64,000 nt of DNA from Odoribacter sp. (GTDB lineage Bacteria > Bacteroidota > Bacteroidia > Bacteroidales > Muribaculaceae). Of this stretch, positions 18,801 to 27,914 are shown piece after piece. A program made the translations under genes and the position numbers. Within the stretch, counting starts at the first letter, position 1. Each line of letters starts with the position of its first letter. The DNA is taken from positions 140,251-204,250 of the forward strand of contig JAMPHZ010000001.1 in the NCBI GenBank assembly GCA_023663145.1, in the 5' to 3' direction. The notes beneath the pieces are model-generated. The model was not told where the DNA came from, did no database searches, and saw only the letters and a program-made list of their open reading frames with translations.

Positions 18801-18919
18801 ACTATACCGGGATATTGATCAATCGGAAGTAATGTGAGGCCTATGCTGCCGATGATCAGTATAACCAGTGACAGAACAATTGAGAATACCGGATGTGTGA
18901 GAAAGAAATTGCTCTTCAT
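15800..18919 (-). CDS. RND multidrug efflux pump, inner-membrane HAE1-type permease
   Basis: 1039 residues, full length for AcrB/MexB homologues. N-terminal FFLTHPVFSIVLSLVILIIG starts TM1; the porter domain follows with SYPGADAVTVTQAVATPIEQ. The proton relay residues are present: the Asp-Asp pair in TM4 (GIVVDDAIVVVENVD) and Lys in TM10 (GLVAKNAILIVEFAKEG). Uses proton-motive force to export hydrophobic compounds such as bile acids or drugs; the substrate cannot be told from sequence. Six bases separate it from the fusion protein gene, and its end overlaps the channel gene. No local regulator (TetR/MarR) is encoded beside it. Confidence 0.95.
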   Translation of the reverse strand: MKSNFFLTHPVFSIVLSLVILIIGSIGLTLLPIDQYPGIVPPVVSVSASYPGADAVTVTQAVATPIEQELNGTPGMIYMSSKSSNSGGFNALITFDIDTDPELAAVDVQNRIKKAESRLPAEVVQNGISVAKETSTRLMTITIMSNDPKYDEVYLSNYATLNVVDMLRRIEGVGSVSSVGSRYYAMQLWLMPDKMADLGLTVKDIQAALKDQNRESAAGVLGQTPAEGIDVTVPIVARGRLSSVKEFEDIVIRADASGALIRLKDVARVALEAQSYATESGINGGNAAVLNITMLPGANAMDVANNVKEAMKEISAAFPDGISYQIPFDMTTYISESIHHVYRTFFEALILVILVVFLSLQNWRATLIPIIAVPISLVGTFGVMLIFGFSLNMLTLLGLILAIGIVVDDAIVVVENVDRIMNKEHLDPMEATRKAMENLGSALIGMSLVLCAVFIPVSFLPGITGQLYRQFTITIAVSVIISTIVALTLSPVMCAKLLRPAGLNKKARFFRYINLWLGRGNRFYGRRIIAALDKPRRMYALFGLALISIYVLNQLVPTSFMSPEDQGYFTVELELPEGSTIERTRIVTDRAIAYLSEDPDVEYVLNVTGSSPRVGTNQAHSTLTVILKPWEERSTQDIAKVRERLMKTFRDYPESSVHISSPPIIPGLGTSGGFEMVLEARGETTYADLQAAVDSILVEAALIPALGDLTTSAQPDIPQLYFDVDRDRTRLLGVDVSDIFATMKALSGSQYINDFNMYNRIYRVYMQAEAPYRSNRSDLNLFFVRGSEGNMIPVTALGTTRFTTGPGTMARFNMFNSITISGEASHGYSSGQAMAELERLVASRLGSGIGVEWSGLSYQQKHQSGNTAMVLALAFVFVFLVLAALYESWSVPIAVILSLPVAGVGAYLGIWLLGLENNVYFQIGLVMLVGLVAKNAILIVEFAKEGVDRGMTAAVAARHAASLRFRPIVMTSLAFMLGLLPLLFASGPGSAARRDIGTGVFFGMLVAITIGIVFVPFFFVVVYRVKERFTTRRVKRVKS

Positions 18920-18925
18920 GGCGCT

Positions 18926-20140
18926 TTATTTAGCGGATATAACAGCGGGAATCACAGAGTCGGCTGCTACGTGCCGTGGGTCGACTTTCATTCCGTGCTT
19001 AAGTTTGTGATAGCCTTCGACCACAATGTTCTCTCCACCCGACAGGCCTCTTTCTACGATGACAGAGTTGTCGAATTCAGGGCCTGTCTCTACATAGCGG
19101 CGTTCAACCACACTGTCAGGTTTGATTACGTAGATAAAAGATGCACCTTTTTCAATCTCAAGGGCTTTGGACGGGATGGATATGGCTTCTTCGCGTACGT
19201 CCATCAATAATTTTACACGGGTAAATTCACCGGGAAGGAGTGTGTGGTCGGGATTTGGCATCTCGGCACGTACTGAGAATGTTCCGGTTTTTGGATCTAC
19301 TTTAGGGTCCGCGAAATCAACTAATCCTCTGAACGGATAAGCAGTGCCGTCGGCCAAGGTGACTGTAACGTAAGGAGACCATGATCTGTTGCCATTATCA
19401 CCGCCGAAATTCACATTGCGCGATTTGCTGCGTAAGTAGTCAATGGCTGTCATAGAAAAATCTACTTTAACGGTATCGCTGTTTACAACAACGGCCAACA
19501 GAGATTTTGCTCCCGGTCCCACGAGTGTTCCAATGTCGGCATTTCGTTCAGATATGTAACCTGATATTGGTGATCGCACGGTGGTATAGCTCAGGGTAAG
19601 TTCAGCTTGTGTCAACTCCGCCTCGCACATTATTACATCAGCCTGAGCTGTCTCGTAGGCTGCTTCTGCATTGTCAAGGTCGAGACGTGAGGCTGCGTTC
19701 TGCTCGTATAGAGGGCGTATGCGGTCAAGATCCCGCTTGGCTTTCTGCTGTGTGGCACGGGCTTTGTTAAGATTGGCACGTGCCTTTTCTACGGTAGCTC
19801 TATAGAGCGTCGGGTCAATGATAAATAGAGTCTGCCCTTTCTTGATGAAAGTACCTTCATTAAAAAGCATGGATTCAAGGTAACCTTCAACGCGAGCACG
19901 TACTTCTACATACTGTTGGGCTCGTATACGGCCGACATATTCTCCGTATATACTTACATCGGCCGGATGTACAGTCTGTACTTCCACCACCGGTAGGGTT
20001 GACTCGACCGGCTTCTTATGCAGAAGGGTCACGCACAACACTACTGTTGCAGCTATGATTATTACAGCTGTAATCCAAAAATTACGGCGGAGATATAACG
20101 GTTTACGACCGGTCGCTTTAGTCGGTTTCATCTTAAGCAA
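18926..20140 (-). CDS. RND efflux membrane fusion protein
   Basis: 404 residues. One N-terminal membrane segment (about 20-42) anchors it in the inner membrane. The periplasmic adaptor contains the lipoyl-like motif (GEYVGRIRAQQYVEVRARVE), a helical hairpin (about 105-165, KARANLNKARATQQKAKRDL), the second lipoyl half (SYTTVRSPISGYISERNADI) and beta-barrel/membrane-proximal domains. Bridges the pump to the outer-membrane channel. Start may be the ATG at 20140 or at 20131, three codons later. First gene of the efflux operon, 53 bases after an oppositely unrelated oxidoreductase gene on the same strand. Confidence 0.93.
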   Translation of the reverse strand: MLKMKPTKATGRKPLYLRRNFWITAVIIIAATVVLCVTLLHKKPVESTLPVVEVQTVHPADVSIYGEYVGRIRAQQYVEVRARVEGYLESMLFNEGTFIKKGQTLFIIDPTLYRATVEKARANLNKARATQQKAKRDLDRIRPLYEQNAASRLDLDNAEAAYETAQADVIMCEAELTQAELTLSYTTVRSPISGYISERNADIGTLVGPGAKSLLAVVVNSDTVKVDFSMTAIDYLRSKSRNVNFGGDNGNRSWSPYVTVTLADGTAYPFRGLVDFADPKVDPKTGTFSVRAEMPNPDHTLLPGEFTRVKLLMDVREEAISIPSKALEIEKGASFIYVIKPDSVVERRYVETGPEFDNSVIVERGLSGGENIVVEGYHKLKHGMKVDPRHVAADSVIPAVISAK

Positions 20141-20193
20141 AAATTATAATGTGATAACAATGGAACAGCATATGAGTGATAATAGTTCTGCTG

Positions 20194-21756
20194 TTAAGAG
20201 TTTTTAAGATATAAGGCCACGGCTTTTGCCGAGTTTATGCCGTCAATAGCGGCAGATACAATTCCTCCTGCATATCCTGCGCCTTCACCGACTGGATAAA
20301 GCCCAGGAGTGTTGATTCTGCTTTCAGGATCGCGGGGTATGCGTACGGGTGATGATGTGCGTGTCTCAGGACCTATTACCACGGCTTCGTCAGATAGAAA
20401 TCCGCGCGCTTTGCGTCCGAACTCAATGAATCCTTGCTGAAGGCGTTTTGATATGGATGTCGGCAGTAAATTGTCGACCCGGCCGGGTGAAACACCGGGC
20501 GCGTAAGATACGCGTGGCAACGATATAGATGCGGTAGATTTTACGAAGTCAGTCATGCGTTGTGCAGGTGCTTTTTGGGAATTCCCGGCTGCTTTGAAGA
20601 ATGTTTCTTCAATATCACGCTGGAAGTACATCATCTTCAGTGATCCGTACTTGTCATATTCAGGAATGTCATCAGGCAGGATTTCCACAACCATGCCCGA
20701 ATTAGCCCATCGTGAACCACGGCTTGAGGATGACATTCCGTTTACAACCAATTGCCCGGGAGCTGACGCGGCCGGTACTATGACACCGCCTGGACACATG
20801 CAGAAAGAATAAACCGCACGGCCGTCTATACGGGTAAGCATTGAATACTCTGCCGGAGGAAGAAATTTTCCGCGACCATCCGGAGAATGATATTGTATTG
20901 TGTCAATAAGATGTTGCGGATGCTCAAGACGCACACCAATTGCGATCCCTTTGGGTTCAAGGGTGAAGCCGCCGTCATTCAGAAATTTATAAACATCACG
21001 GGCCGAGTGTCCGGTAGCAAGTATCACAGGGCCGGAAAATGATACTCCCTCGGAGGTGGTAACTCCGGTCACTGCACCCGCATTATCCTGCAAAAGTGCA
21101 TTGACACGGGTGTTAAAATGTACTTCACCTCCATGGCTCTCAATGGTGTGCCGGATTCTTTTTATGATTACCGGCAGGCGGTCGGTCCCTATATGCGGAT
21201 GGGCATCGCACAGTATATCATCAGAGGCACCGTGTGTGTGAAATATCTGCAATACTTTGTCAACCGGGCCTCGTTTTGTGCTGCGAGTGTATAGTTTTCC
21301 ATCAGAGAATGTGCCTGCGCCTCCCTCTCCAAAGCTATAATTTGATTCCGGGTCAACTATGCCATCGCGGCTTATTTGCGCGAGATCGCGTCGGCGTGAA
21401 TCTACATCTTTACCTCGTTCAAGTACTATAGGACGTAATCCTGCTTCAATTAACTCAAGGGCTGCGAAAAGTCCGGCAGGCCCGGCACCTACCACTATCA
21501 CATTTCGGGCTGCTGATACATCCGGGTAGTGTATGGGGGTATAGCGGACTGCTGTAGCGTCAATGGAGTCGACGTGCACACCGGCTGTTATATTTACCAT
21601 CACATTACGCTGACGGGCGTCGATTGACCGGCGCATTATGTCGACGCGTTTTACACGTGAATCGGATATGCCAAGCTCTGATGCTGCGGCATGTTTCAGT
21701 AAATATTCGGTCGCTGCAGTTTCAGGAGGTATGCGTAGTTGTACTTTTTCCATCAT
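20194..21756 (-). CDS. FAD-dependent oxidoreductase (COG2509-type dehydrogenase)
   Basis: 520 residues. Residues 1-75 form the small N-terminal domain typical of this group (substrate-binding RNA-recognition-like fold). The FAD dinucleotide motif VIVVGAGPAGLFAALE has its glycines at 90, 92 and 95; FGEGGAGTFSDGKLYTR and a C-terminal LYPVGEGAGYAGGI are also characteristic. The reaction is not established for the family. The start overlaps the MATE gene by 35 bases, an unusually long same-strand overlap; ATG codons at 21756 and 21753 are both possible and no later start looks better. Confidence 0.88.
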   Translation of the reverse strand: MMEKVQLRIPPETAATEYLLKHAAASELGISDSRVKRVDIMRRSIDARQRNVMVNITAGVHVDSIDATAVRYTPIHYPDVSAARNVIVVGAGPAGLFAALELIEAGLRPIVLERGKDVDSRRRDLAQISRDGIVDPESNYSFGEGGAGTFSDGKLYTRSTKRGPVDKVLQIFHTHGASDDILCDAHPHIGTDRLPVIIKRIRHTIESHGGEVHFNTRVNALLQDNAGAVTGVTTSEGVSFSGPVILATGHSARDVYKFLNDGGFTLEPKGIAIGVRLEHPQHLIDTIQYHSPDGRGKFLPPAEYSMLTRIDGRAVYSFCMCPGGVIVPAASAPGQLVVNGMSSSSRGSRWANSGMVVEILPDDIPEYDKYGSLKMMYFQRDIEETFFKAAGNSQKAPAQRMTDFVKSTASISLPRVSYAPGVSPGRVDNLLPTSISKRLQQGFIEFGRKARGFLSDEAVVIGPETRTSSPVRIPRDPESRINTPGLYPVGEGAGYAGGIVSAAIDGINSAKAVALYLKNS

Positions 21757-23149
21757 GAATTATATAGGTGCGCGATAAAAATTCGCGTTTGAATCGCCGG
21801 TTCATAATAATTACAGTAGTCACGGCCAAAACGAATGCAAGAAAGTCACTTACGGCCATAGCGCCCCACACACCATTGATGCCAAACATCTCAGGCAGGA
21901 ACCACAACAGCGGTACCAGAAATATAAGTTGGCGTGTGAGCGATAGAAAAATTGACAGTTTCGGATGACCTATTGACTGGAAATAATTCTGTATGACTAT
22001 TTGGACTCCTACAATGGGATAGGCTATGAAATAAATGCGGAATCCGTTTCTGGCTATGTCAATCATCAGTTTATCACGGGTAAACATGGAACTGATGGCG
22101 TCGGGGAATAATTCGGTCGCAAGCCATCCTATGGTGGTGATGGCAGCTCCTATGAATATGCCCTTACGCAATGTCTCGTTGACACGATTCCAACTACCGG
22201 CACCGTAGTTATATCCTAAGATAGGTTGCATGCCTTGTGTTACACCGAACACAATCATCACAAAGAACATAGTGGTGCGATTGATGATTCCGTATGATCC
22301 AACAGCAATGTTTCCGTTGTCACCCGATACGGCAAGTATAGATTTGTTAAGGAAAACAACGACAAAACATGCTGTCGCATTCATGAGCAGAGGCGACAGA
22401 CCTATGGCATAGATGCGTTTAACCAACGACCAACTGAACCATTTATAGTGGATGTTGAGATGAACGAGTGACTTTTTCGAAAGAAAGTGCGCGAAAACCC
22501 ATATGGCTGCGCATGCCTGGGCCATTATTGTGGCAAGAGCAGCTCCTTTGATACCCCATTCAAGCACAAATATGAATATAGGTGCGAGAATGATATTCAC
22601 GGCAACTGACAGGAGTGCTGAGATCATAGCCTTCTTGGGATATCCTGTAGCTCGCATCAGATTGTTCAATCCTATGAATATGTATGAGACAGGTGTGCCG
22701 TAGAGTATGATTTTCATGAACTCCCGGGCATATGGGATGGTCTCAGCTGTAGCGCCGAAGAAATATAATATCTTGTCAAGCATCAACAGCGACAGCCCAC
22801 CGAAGACAACAGAGTGCACGAGGCATAGAGTCATCACATTATTGACTGTATCTGTTGCCCTGACAAGGTTCTTCTGACCTAAAAAAATAGAACTTATCGT
22901 TGCTCCGCCGGCAGCTATGAGTGTACAGAACCCTATGACAAGATTCATCAACGGAAATGTTATAGCAAGGCCTGATATTGCCATAGGGCCGACCCCACGG
23001 CCTATGAATACGCTGTCAATAATATTGTATAGAGATGTCGCTACAGCTGCAATGATAGCAGGTACTGAATATTGCAGCAGAAGTTTGCCAATAGAATTGG
23101 TCCCTAAGGTAATCTGTGCCGTATTTCCATTATTGTTGGGAGATGTCAT
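21722..23149 (-). CDS. MATE-family efflux transporter
   Basis: 475 residues with 12 predicted membrane segments in two six-helix bundles. Family features include SVPAIIAAVATSLYNIIDSVFIGRG at the N-terminus and QGMQPILGYNYGAGSWNRV in the second half. Exports cations, drugs or metabolites using Na+ or H+ gradients; the substrate is unknown. Its ATG overlaps the preceding DoxX-like gene by 4 bases and its end overlaps the FAD oxidoreductase gene, making a four-gene run with the DUF1599 gene. Confidence 0.93.
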   Translation of the reverse strand: MTSPNNNGNTAQITLGTNSIGKLLLQYSVPAIIAAVATSLYNIIDSVFIGRGVGPMAISGLAITFPLMNLVIGFCTLIAAGGATISSIFLGQKNLVRATDTVNNVMTLCLVHSVVFGGLSLLMLDKILYFFGATAETIPYAREFMKIILYGTPVSYIFIGLNNLMRATGYPKKAMISALLSVAVNIILAPIFIFVLEWGIKGAALATIMAQACAAIWVFAHFLSKKSLVHLNIHYKWFSWSLVKRIYAIGLSPLLMNATACFVVVFLNKSILAVSGDNGNIAVGSYGIINRTTMFFVMIVFGVTQGMQPILGYNYGAGSWNRVNETLRKGIFIGAAITTIGWLATELFPDAISSMFTRDKLMIDIARNGFRIYFIAYPIVGVQIVIQNYFQSIGHPKLSIFLSLTRQLIFLVPLLWFLPEMFGINGVWGAMAVSDFLAFVLAVTTVIIMNRRFKREFLSRTYIIHDGKSTTTHTS

Positions 23150-24378
23150 GACTCTTTAACAACGATTTTCTTTGTGCGGTTCACATGTGATATCGCTATG
23201 AGTAACATTATGGCTACGGCCCATGTGCCGGATAACCATAAAGCTAAACGCCCGTTGTCTACAGGGGCGACAAAGTCAACAGGAGAGCCGGACGATGCAG
23301 TGGTTTCATCAAGGGTGGAGAGCGAGCGCTTCCATACTACACGACCGTTGCGGAGAGCCACGATTACCGCGTTTCCTCGTGCGAGTTGGCGCAGCGCGGT
23401 CTCGCTTGACGAGAATATCTCAAAATTAGGATTAGATAATTCTATCCATTCCTCAAGTACATCGCCTGATGCAGCTACAAGCCCAATCATCCGGCCTCCT
23501 TTCGCAGATATGGCATCATTGAGTTCACCTGTCATACGTGCCCTGTTGAGATAGTCGATAGATGGATTATTTACTACAAGTAACAGCACATCTCCTTGCA
23601 AAGAATCTTCATTTAGAATCTCATCTGTGACGTCATAGTCCCCATCAAATATTGCAAGTGCGGTATCATCACCTGTAAGAGGGTCCTGCGCCGAGACGAA
23701 TGCCCATGTTGAGTCGGGTAGTGCATCAAGAGTGAAGCTGCGTGTGACACCATCTTTTATGTAAAGGTAAGCCGGGGGCGTATCTTGGGAATCGACGTTT
23801 TCTATTATCATGCTACCGGGGGGGAACGGTCTGAAATCGAGTATTGGTTGAAAATTCCATCCAATGACAGCTATAACCAATCCATATATACCGGTCAATG
23901 CAAGCGCTATCCATTGTAATGAAGGGGTTATCAGTGATTTACGACGCTTGTTATAAATGATCAGAATTATTACAAGAAATGTAATGATAATGTTTTTAAA
24001 CAAGGTGGCGCCGTTAGATAATACGATAAGGTCTCCGAAGCATCCACAGTCGGCCACCGGATCAGCAATGTAAATATAAAGTGTAAGTGGGAGCATGAAT
24101 GCCATCATTGCTGCGGCAGCAATAGGAGCGGTCCTGCGCAGGCAACCTGTCAGGCAGGCAATACCGGTGAGAAGTTCAAAAAGTGATAGTGCAACTGAAC
24201 CTACAGCTATAATGTCAATCGGAATATCAAATCCCCAGACTGTCAGGTATTCTTCTATCTTGAATACAAAACCCCAGGGATCGACACATTTGGCCCAACC
24301 GGAGGTAATGAATGTAATACCTACAGCAATGCGGCAAAGCCATAAAGTTATGGTATTCAGTGACCGCGGCGTTTTCAT
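23146..24378 (-). CDS. DoxX/MauE-like membrane protein with thioredoxin-like extracytoplasmic domain (BT_3928-type)
   Basis: 410 residues. Residues ~10-145 hold four membrane segments of the DoxX/MauE type (LCRIAVGITFITSGWAKCVDPWG) with a CGCFG motif in the loop (near residue 113), as in redox-linked MauE/VKOR-like proteins. A fifth segment (about 157-178) leads to an extracytoplasmic region (about 185-380) with a thioredoxin-like fold pattern but no CxxC; a last membrane segment is at about 383-402. The pairing with a DUF1599 gene recalls a conserved Bacteroides neighbourhood. The function is unknown; a role in envelope redox or disulfide chemistry is inferred. Confidence 0.75.
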   Translation of the reverse strand: MKTPRSLNTITLWLCRIAVGITFITSGWAKCVDPWGFVFKIEEYLTVWGFDIPIDIIAVGSVALSLFELLTGIACLTGCLRRTAPIAAAAMMAFMLPLTLYIYIADPVADCGCFGDLIVLSNGATLFKNIIITFLVIILIIYNKRRKSLITPSLQWIALALTGIYGLVIAVIGWNFQPILDFRPFPPGSMIIENVDSQDTPPAYLYIKDGVTRSFTLDALPDSTWAFVSAQDPLTGDDTALAIFDGDYDVTDEILNEDSLQGDVLLLVVNNPSIDYLNRARMTGELNDAISAKGGRMIGLVAASGDVLEEWIELSNPNFEIFSSSETALRQLARGNAVIVALRNGRVVWKRSLSTLDETTASSGSPVDFVAPVDNGRLALWLSGTWAVAIMLLIAISHVNRTKKIVVKES

Positions 24379-24908
24379 TCAGTGAGCTTTATTATCCCGA
24401 ATAAAGAATAGTTTACGATGTCAAGGTAGTTGGCGTCAATACCTTCCGATACTTCGGTCGCCCCCTCGTGATCTTCAATTTCTTTTATTCGTTCGATCTT
24501 GGTGAGTATAAAGTCAACGTACGAAGATACCCGCATAGAGCGCCAGGCCTCATCGTAATCATGGTTTTTTGCCTCAAGCAATTGCCGGGCTGTGGTAGCC
24601 ACAGAGTCATATAACTCGATCGCTCTCTCGGTAGATATATCTTTGGTATCCACGTATCCGAGCTGTAGTTGTATTATTCCGATTATTCCATAGTTTACCA
24701 TTGCCATGAACTCGGGCAGGATACCTTCGCCGACAGCTGAATGTCCTTTAACCTGCAATGAGCGTATGCGTTTAGCCTTTATAAATATCTGGTCGGTTAC
24801 GCTGCTGGCTCTTAACAGTCGCCACGATGGACCGTAGTCATGAAGTTTTGCGACAAAAATCTTCCGGCATGTTGCAAGGGCTTCTTTTATCTGTGAGTTG
24901 GTATCCAT
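24375..24908 (-). CDS. DUF1599-family protein
   Basis: 177 residues, cytoplasmic, no signal peptide. Two internal repeats of about 75 residues are visible: KLHDYGPSWRLLRASSVTDQIFIKAKRIR and KNHDYDEAWRSMRVSSYVDFILTKIERIK, each followed by an Asp-rich, Tyr-rich VNYGIIGI / VNYSLFGI segment. This duplicated nucleotide-modification-associated domain is typical of DUF1599. The biochemical role is unknown. First gene of a four-gene run with the DoxX-like, MATE and FAD oxidoreductase genes (4-base overlap with the next). Confidence 0.85.
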   Translation of the reverse strand: MDTNSQIKEALATCRKIFVAKLHDYGPSWRLLRASSVTDQIFIKAKRIRSLQVKGHSAVGEGILPEFMAMVNYGIIGIIQLQLGYVDTKDISTERAIELYDSVATTARQLLEAKNHDYDEAWRSMRVSSYVDFILTKIERIKEIEDHEGATEVSEGIDANYLDIVNYSLFGIIKLTE

Positions 24909-24937
24909 TGGTCTTAACTTATGTTATTATCAATTTG

Positions 24938-24945
24938 CAAAGGTA
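24938..24945 (-). promoter_or_regulatory. Promoter -7 box for the DUF1599 operon
   Basis: TACCTTTG on the minus strand, about 30 bases upstream of the ATG, matches TAnnTTTG. The -33 element is not clear. Confidence 0.5.
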
Positions 24946-25027
24946 ACAAAATAACCATAAACAAGGCGCATATAAAAGGCCTGTAATCTATTTTTAACAT
25001 TAATTTATTAACATATTTATTAACAGT

Positions 25028-25066
25028 ACACCCCGCGGAATCGCATATTGCATTGCCGCGGGGTGT
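25028..25066 (-). terminator. Terminator downstream of malQ
   Basis: An 11-bp GC-rich stem (ACACCCCGCGG at 25028-25038, CCGCGGGGTGT at 25056-25066) with a 17-base loop, 22 bases beyond the malQ stop. The following T-run is weak. Confidence 0.65.
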
Positions 25067-25088
25067 CAATACTTATTAAAGGCTGAGA

Positions 25089-27761
25089 TCAGCGACCGGC
25101 ATTCTTGATCATGGTGCTTAATTTGCCATTGAAAGATTTAGCCTGACGCAGTTCGTCAAGAGTCAGATGCATGCGATAACGCCAATAATGGCGAGGATTG
25201 GCAGGTACATTTATGATCTCGGCAGCAGGATTTTTACGTCTCAGATCACCATCCATTGACAGCCAGTCAGCTAATGGAATGATACATAGCATTGAGGGTG
25301 ACTTAACCTGAAGATCAAGAATGCGCTCACACACCCATGGCTCTGCAAAATATGGAGGTTCACCACCTTCATGAAGTACTTCATGGAAGAACTTTGATGA
25401 AACTGCGCGGTCATCTTCCCACCATGCGCGGATGCCACCCATATCATGGGTTGAGGTAGTGCATACGCTATGATAGGGATAGGACCATGTGTTGCCGAAA
25501 GGAGTGGTCGGATCTTTTGGCATGCGCTGGATTTCAAGTGTTAGAATTTGCAGAGCATCAAGCACAGCCGGTACACATCCCGGTATCATGCCTAAGTCCT
25601 CGGCACAGGTGAGCATTGACGTCGCGTCAATAAGAGGCGGTAGCTTCCACATTGCCTTGCCATACCAGAAGTCGTTGTGGCGGCGGTAGAAGAAGTCGTT
25701 GTATAGTCGGTCGAAGCACCATCGCTCATAATCGTTTAGCGCTCGGTATGTATATGTGAACTGAGCTGAAATGCGTGGATGATATTTTCCTGACTCGTAT
25801 GGATCGGGAACGAAAAGAACCTGATCAATCAGGCCGAGCAAACCGTTGCACAGGCGTGCGTTCTTTTCGTCTTTGGGTTGTGAGGCGAAGTAATCAGCGA
25901 CAGCTCGCTGTGTAGAGTATGGATCTTTGAGTTTGAGGCGGCCTCCACCTACTTCGTACATGAATCTTTCACGAGCCTCGGTTGTATATTCGCCGAAGAA
26001 GTCACCTAAGAATGAGTCGTGGATGTACGGTGTCGTGTGGAAGTCAACGTTAAGCCAGAAATCATAGTTATAACGTAATTCCTCAATAGTGAATGGCAGC
26101 GCGGGATTGAATGCTCCGAGAAGGCCGTGGATAGCATCGGTCGGAATCTGCCATATGCGGAAGAAACCGAGCACATGGTCAATGCGGTAGGCATCGAAGT
26201 ATTGCGCCATGTTGCGGAAGCGGTCTTTCCACCATTTAAATCCGTCGCGAGCCATTTCTTCCCAATTATATGTGGGGAATCCCCAGTTTTGTCCTAATAC
26301 GGAGAAGTCATCTGGCGGAGCGCCGGCCTGGCTGTTCATATTGAACAGCTGTGGATAGATCCACGCGTCAACACTGTCGCGCGAGATGCCTATTGGTATA
26401 TCACCCTTTATTGCTACTCCGGCTGCACGTGCATATTCATGTACTTCATTTAGCTGACGGGCAAGATTGTATTGCAGATACATTACATAATTTATGTCAG
26501 CCTTATGCTTCCTGATGAAATTGTCGACGCTGGATTTGTCATATTTGGCATACTCGCCCCAACGAGAGAATACCGGAGTCCCGTTGATGTCCCGCAACAC
26601 ACAGAATGCAGCATATGGCTCAAGCCATGAGGCATTTGCTTTAACAAAGTTCTTGAAATCAGCCGAAGCGGTGACGCGGTCTCCTTCTTGAGCAAATATT
26701 TCTTTGAAATACTCTATTTTGACAGTGTTTACCTTCTCGTAATCTATTTCTTCGAGAGCGTTGAGTTCTTCACGGCGCTCTTCGTAATATTTGCGCCGGT
26801 TCTTATCGGCCAAGGTCCCCAGTTCCTCAAGACGCAGGTACATCGGGTGCAGAGCAAAGCATGAATTGGCATTGTATGGATATGAATCAACCCAAGTGTG
26901 GCTCATGGTAGTGTCATTGATGGGCAATATCTGCAGGAACGTCTGACCTGTCTCTTTGCACCAGTCAATCATTTTTTTGAGGTCGAAGAAATCACCTACA
27001 CCAAAGTCCTCATTGCTGCGCAGAGAGAAAACTGGAATGGCTGTTCCTGCTCCGCGCCATGGTTTCAAAGGATTGAAGAACCGCATGCCTGCGAGTATTG
27101 TCGCAGCATCGGCCGCAGGTTTCACCCCGATGCGACGGTTATCACCGCCTTCCCAAGCCACTACATTGCCATCTTTGTCAAGTATTACAAACTTATATTC
27201 GGTTTCGGGTTTAAGCATTCGGCCATCAACAGTTGCGGTCCACTCAGGATGGTTATGGTCACTCATTACCACCGCCTTGGCGGGATCCCAGTTACCCAAT
27301 GTCTCGACATTGCCGCTAACAGCCAGATGCCAGTCGGGTTGGAGCATAGGAGCTGCTATGCGCAGGGTGACGTATCCCATGCGGGGCAGTGATTCCTTTG
27401 CGGGAGACGGGCGTTTGCATATACATTCGGTAAAGGCTGAAGAGTAGCATGGCTTATCCCAAGGCTGGTCTTGCCAACGGTCATAAGTCTCGTAAATACG
27501 CACTGAGCGACCACGGAAGAAACGGTGGTCGGCTCCCCATTCGTTTTTTACACTGCCATTCTCGTGTCGCACCTGATACCGGTAGTTGAATCCTGTGCAG
27601 TCATCGGGCACGTCGATAGTGGCGGTCCATCGCTCTGATCCTGAAAGAATCATTTTCAGAGCGCGGTTGAAATCGCCGTCACCTAATGCGGGTACGTTAC
27701 CCGTAAGGTACAGCGTCTCGCCCCAATTGGTGCGGTAATTTATGACAAACGTGAGTTTCAT
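25089..27761 (-). CDS. malQ: 4-alpha-glucanotransferase with two N-terminal CBM20 domains (GH77)
   Basis: 890 residues. Two starch-binding CBM20 modules occupy about 1-105 (FVINYRTNWGETLYLTGNVP) and 125-230 (LAVSGNVETLGNWDPAKAV); the GH77 disproportionating enzyme follows from ~245. Catalytic regions: DAYRIDHVLGFFRIW (nucleophile Asp), CAEDLGMIP (acid Glu) and TSTHDMGG (third carboxylate). The layout matches DPE2-type amylomaltases of plants and Bacteroidetes. It has no signal peptide, so it is cytoplasmic and handles maltodextrins released by surface/periplasmic enzymes such as the pullulanase at 1-3 kb. Single-gene unit with its own promoter and terminator. Confidence 0.96.
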   Translation of the reverse strand: MKLTFVINYRTNWGETLYLTGNVPALGDGDFNRALKMILSGSERWTATIDVPDDCTGFNYRYQVRHENGSVKNEWGADHRFFRGRSVRIYETYDRWQDQPWDKPCYSSAFTECICKRPSPAKESLPRMGYVTLRIAAPMLQPDWHLAVSGNVETLGNWDPAKAVVMSDHNHPEWTATVDGRMLKPETEYKFVILDKDGNVVAWEGGDNRRIGVKPAADAATILAGMRFFNPLKPWRGAGTAIPVFSLRSNEDFGVGDFFDLKKMIDWCKETGQTFLQILPINDTTMSHTWVDSYPYNANSCFALHPMYLRLEELGTLADKNRRKYYEERREELNALEEIDYEKVNTVKIEYFKEIFAQEGDRVTASADFKNFVKANASWLEPYAAFCVLRDINGTPVFSRWGEYAKYDKSSVDNFIRKHKADINYVMYLQYNLARQLNEVHEYARAAGVAIKGDIPIGISRDSVDAWIYPQLFNMNSQAGAPPDDFSVLGQNWGFPTYNWEEMARDGFKWWKDRFRNMAQYFDAYRIDHVLGFFRIWQIPTDAIHGLLGAFNPALPFTIEELRYNYDFWLNVDFHTTPYIHDSFLGDFFGEYTTEARERFMYEVGGGRLKLKDPYSTQRAVADYFASQPKDEKNARLCNGLLGLIDQVLFVPDPYESGKYHPRISAQFTYTYRALNDYERWCFDRLYNDFFYRRHNDFWYGKAMWKLPPLIDATSMLTCAEDLGMIPGCVPAVLDALQILTLEIQRMPKDPTTPFGNTWSYPYHSVCTTSTHDMGGIRAWWEDDRAVSSKFFHEVLHEGGEPPYFAEPWVCERILDLQVKSPSMLCIIPLADWLSMDGDLRRKNPAAEIINVPANPRHYWRYRMHLTLDELRQAKSFNGKLSTMIKNAGR

Positions 27762-27832
27762 ATTTTGCGGGGTTCTTTATGATATTAGTTATTTACGCAT
27801 TTATTGAATACAGGTGAACGCAGTTCACCATG

Positions 27833-27862
27833 CAAAGGTAGTCATATTTTTTTATGTGACAA
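27833..27862 (-). promoter_or_regulatory. malQ promoter
   Basis: On the minus strand TACCTTTG (27833-27840) with TTG 19 bases upstream (27860-27862) matches both halves of the Bacteroidetes promoter consensus. Confidence 0.7.
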
Positions 27863-27914
27863 CAAAAAGATTCATCAATTGTGGCAGTAGTTGTGTTTAA
27901 AGTTTGCATTTTTG

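Noticed and set aside
26898..27447. Two overlapping plus-strand ORFs of about 164 codons inside malQ
   Set aside because: Antisense shadows of the conserved CBM20-GH77 gene; low-complexity composition typical of mirrored frames.
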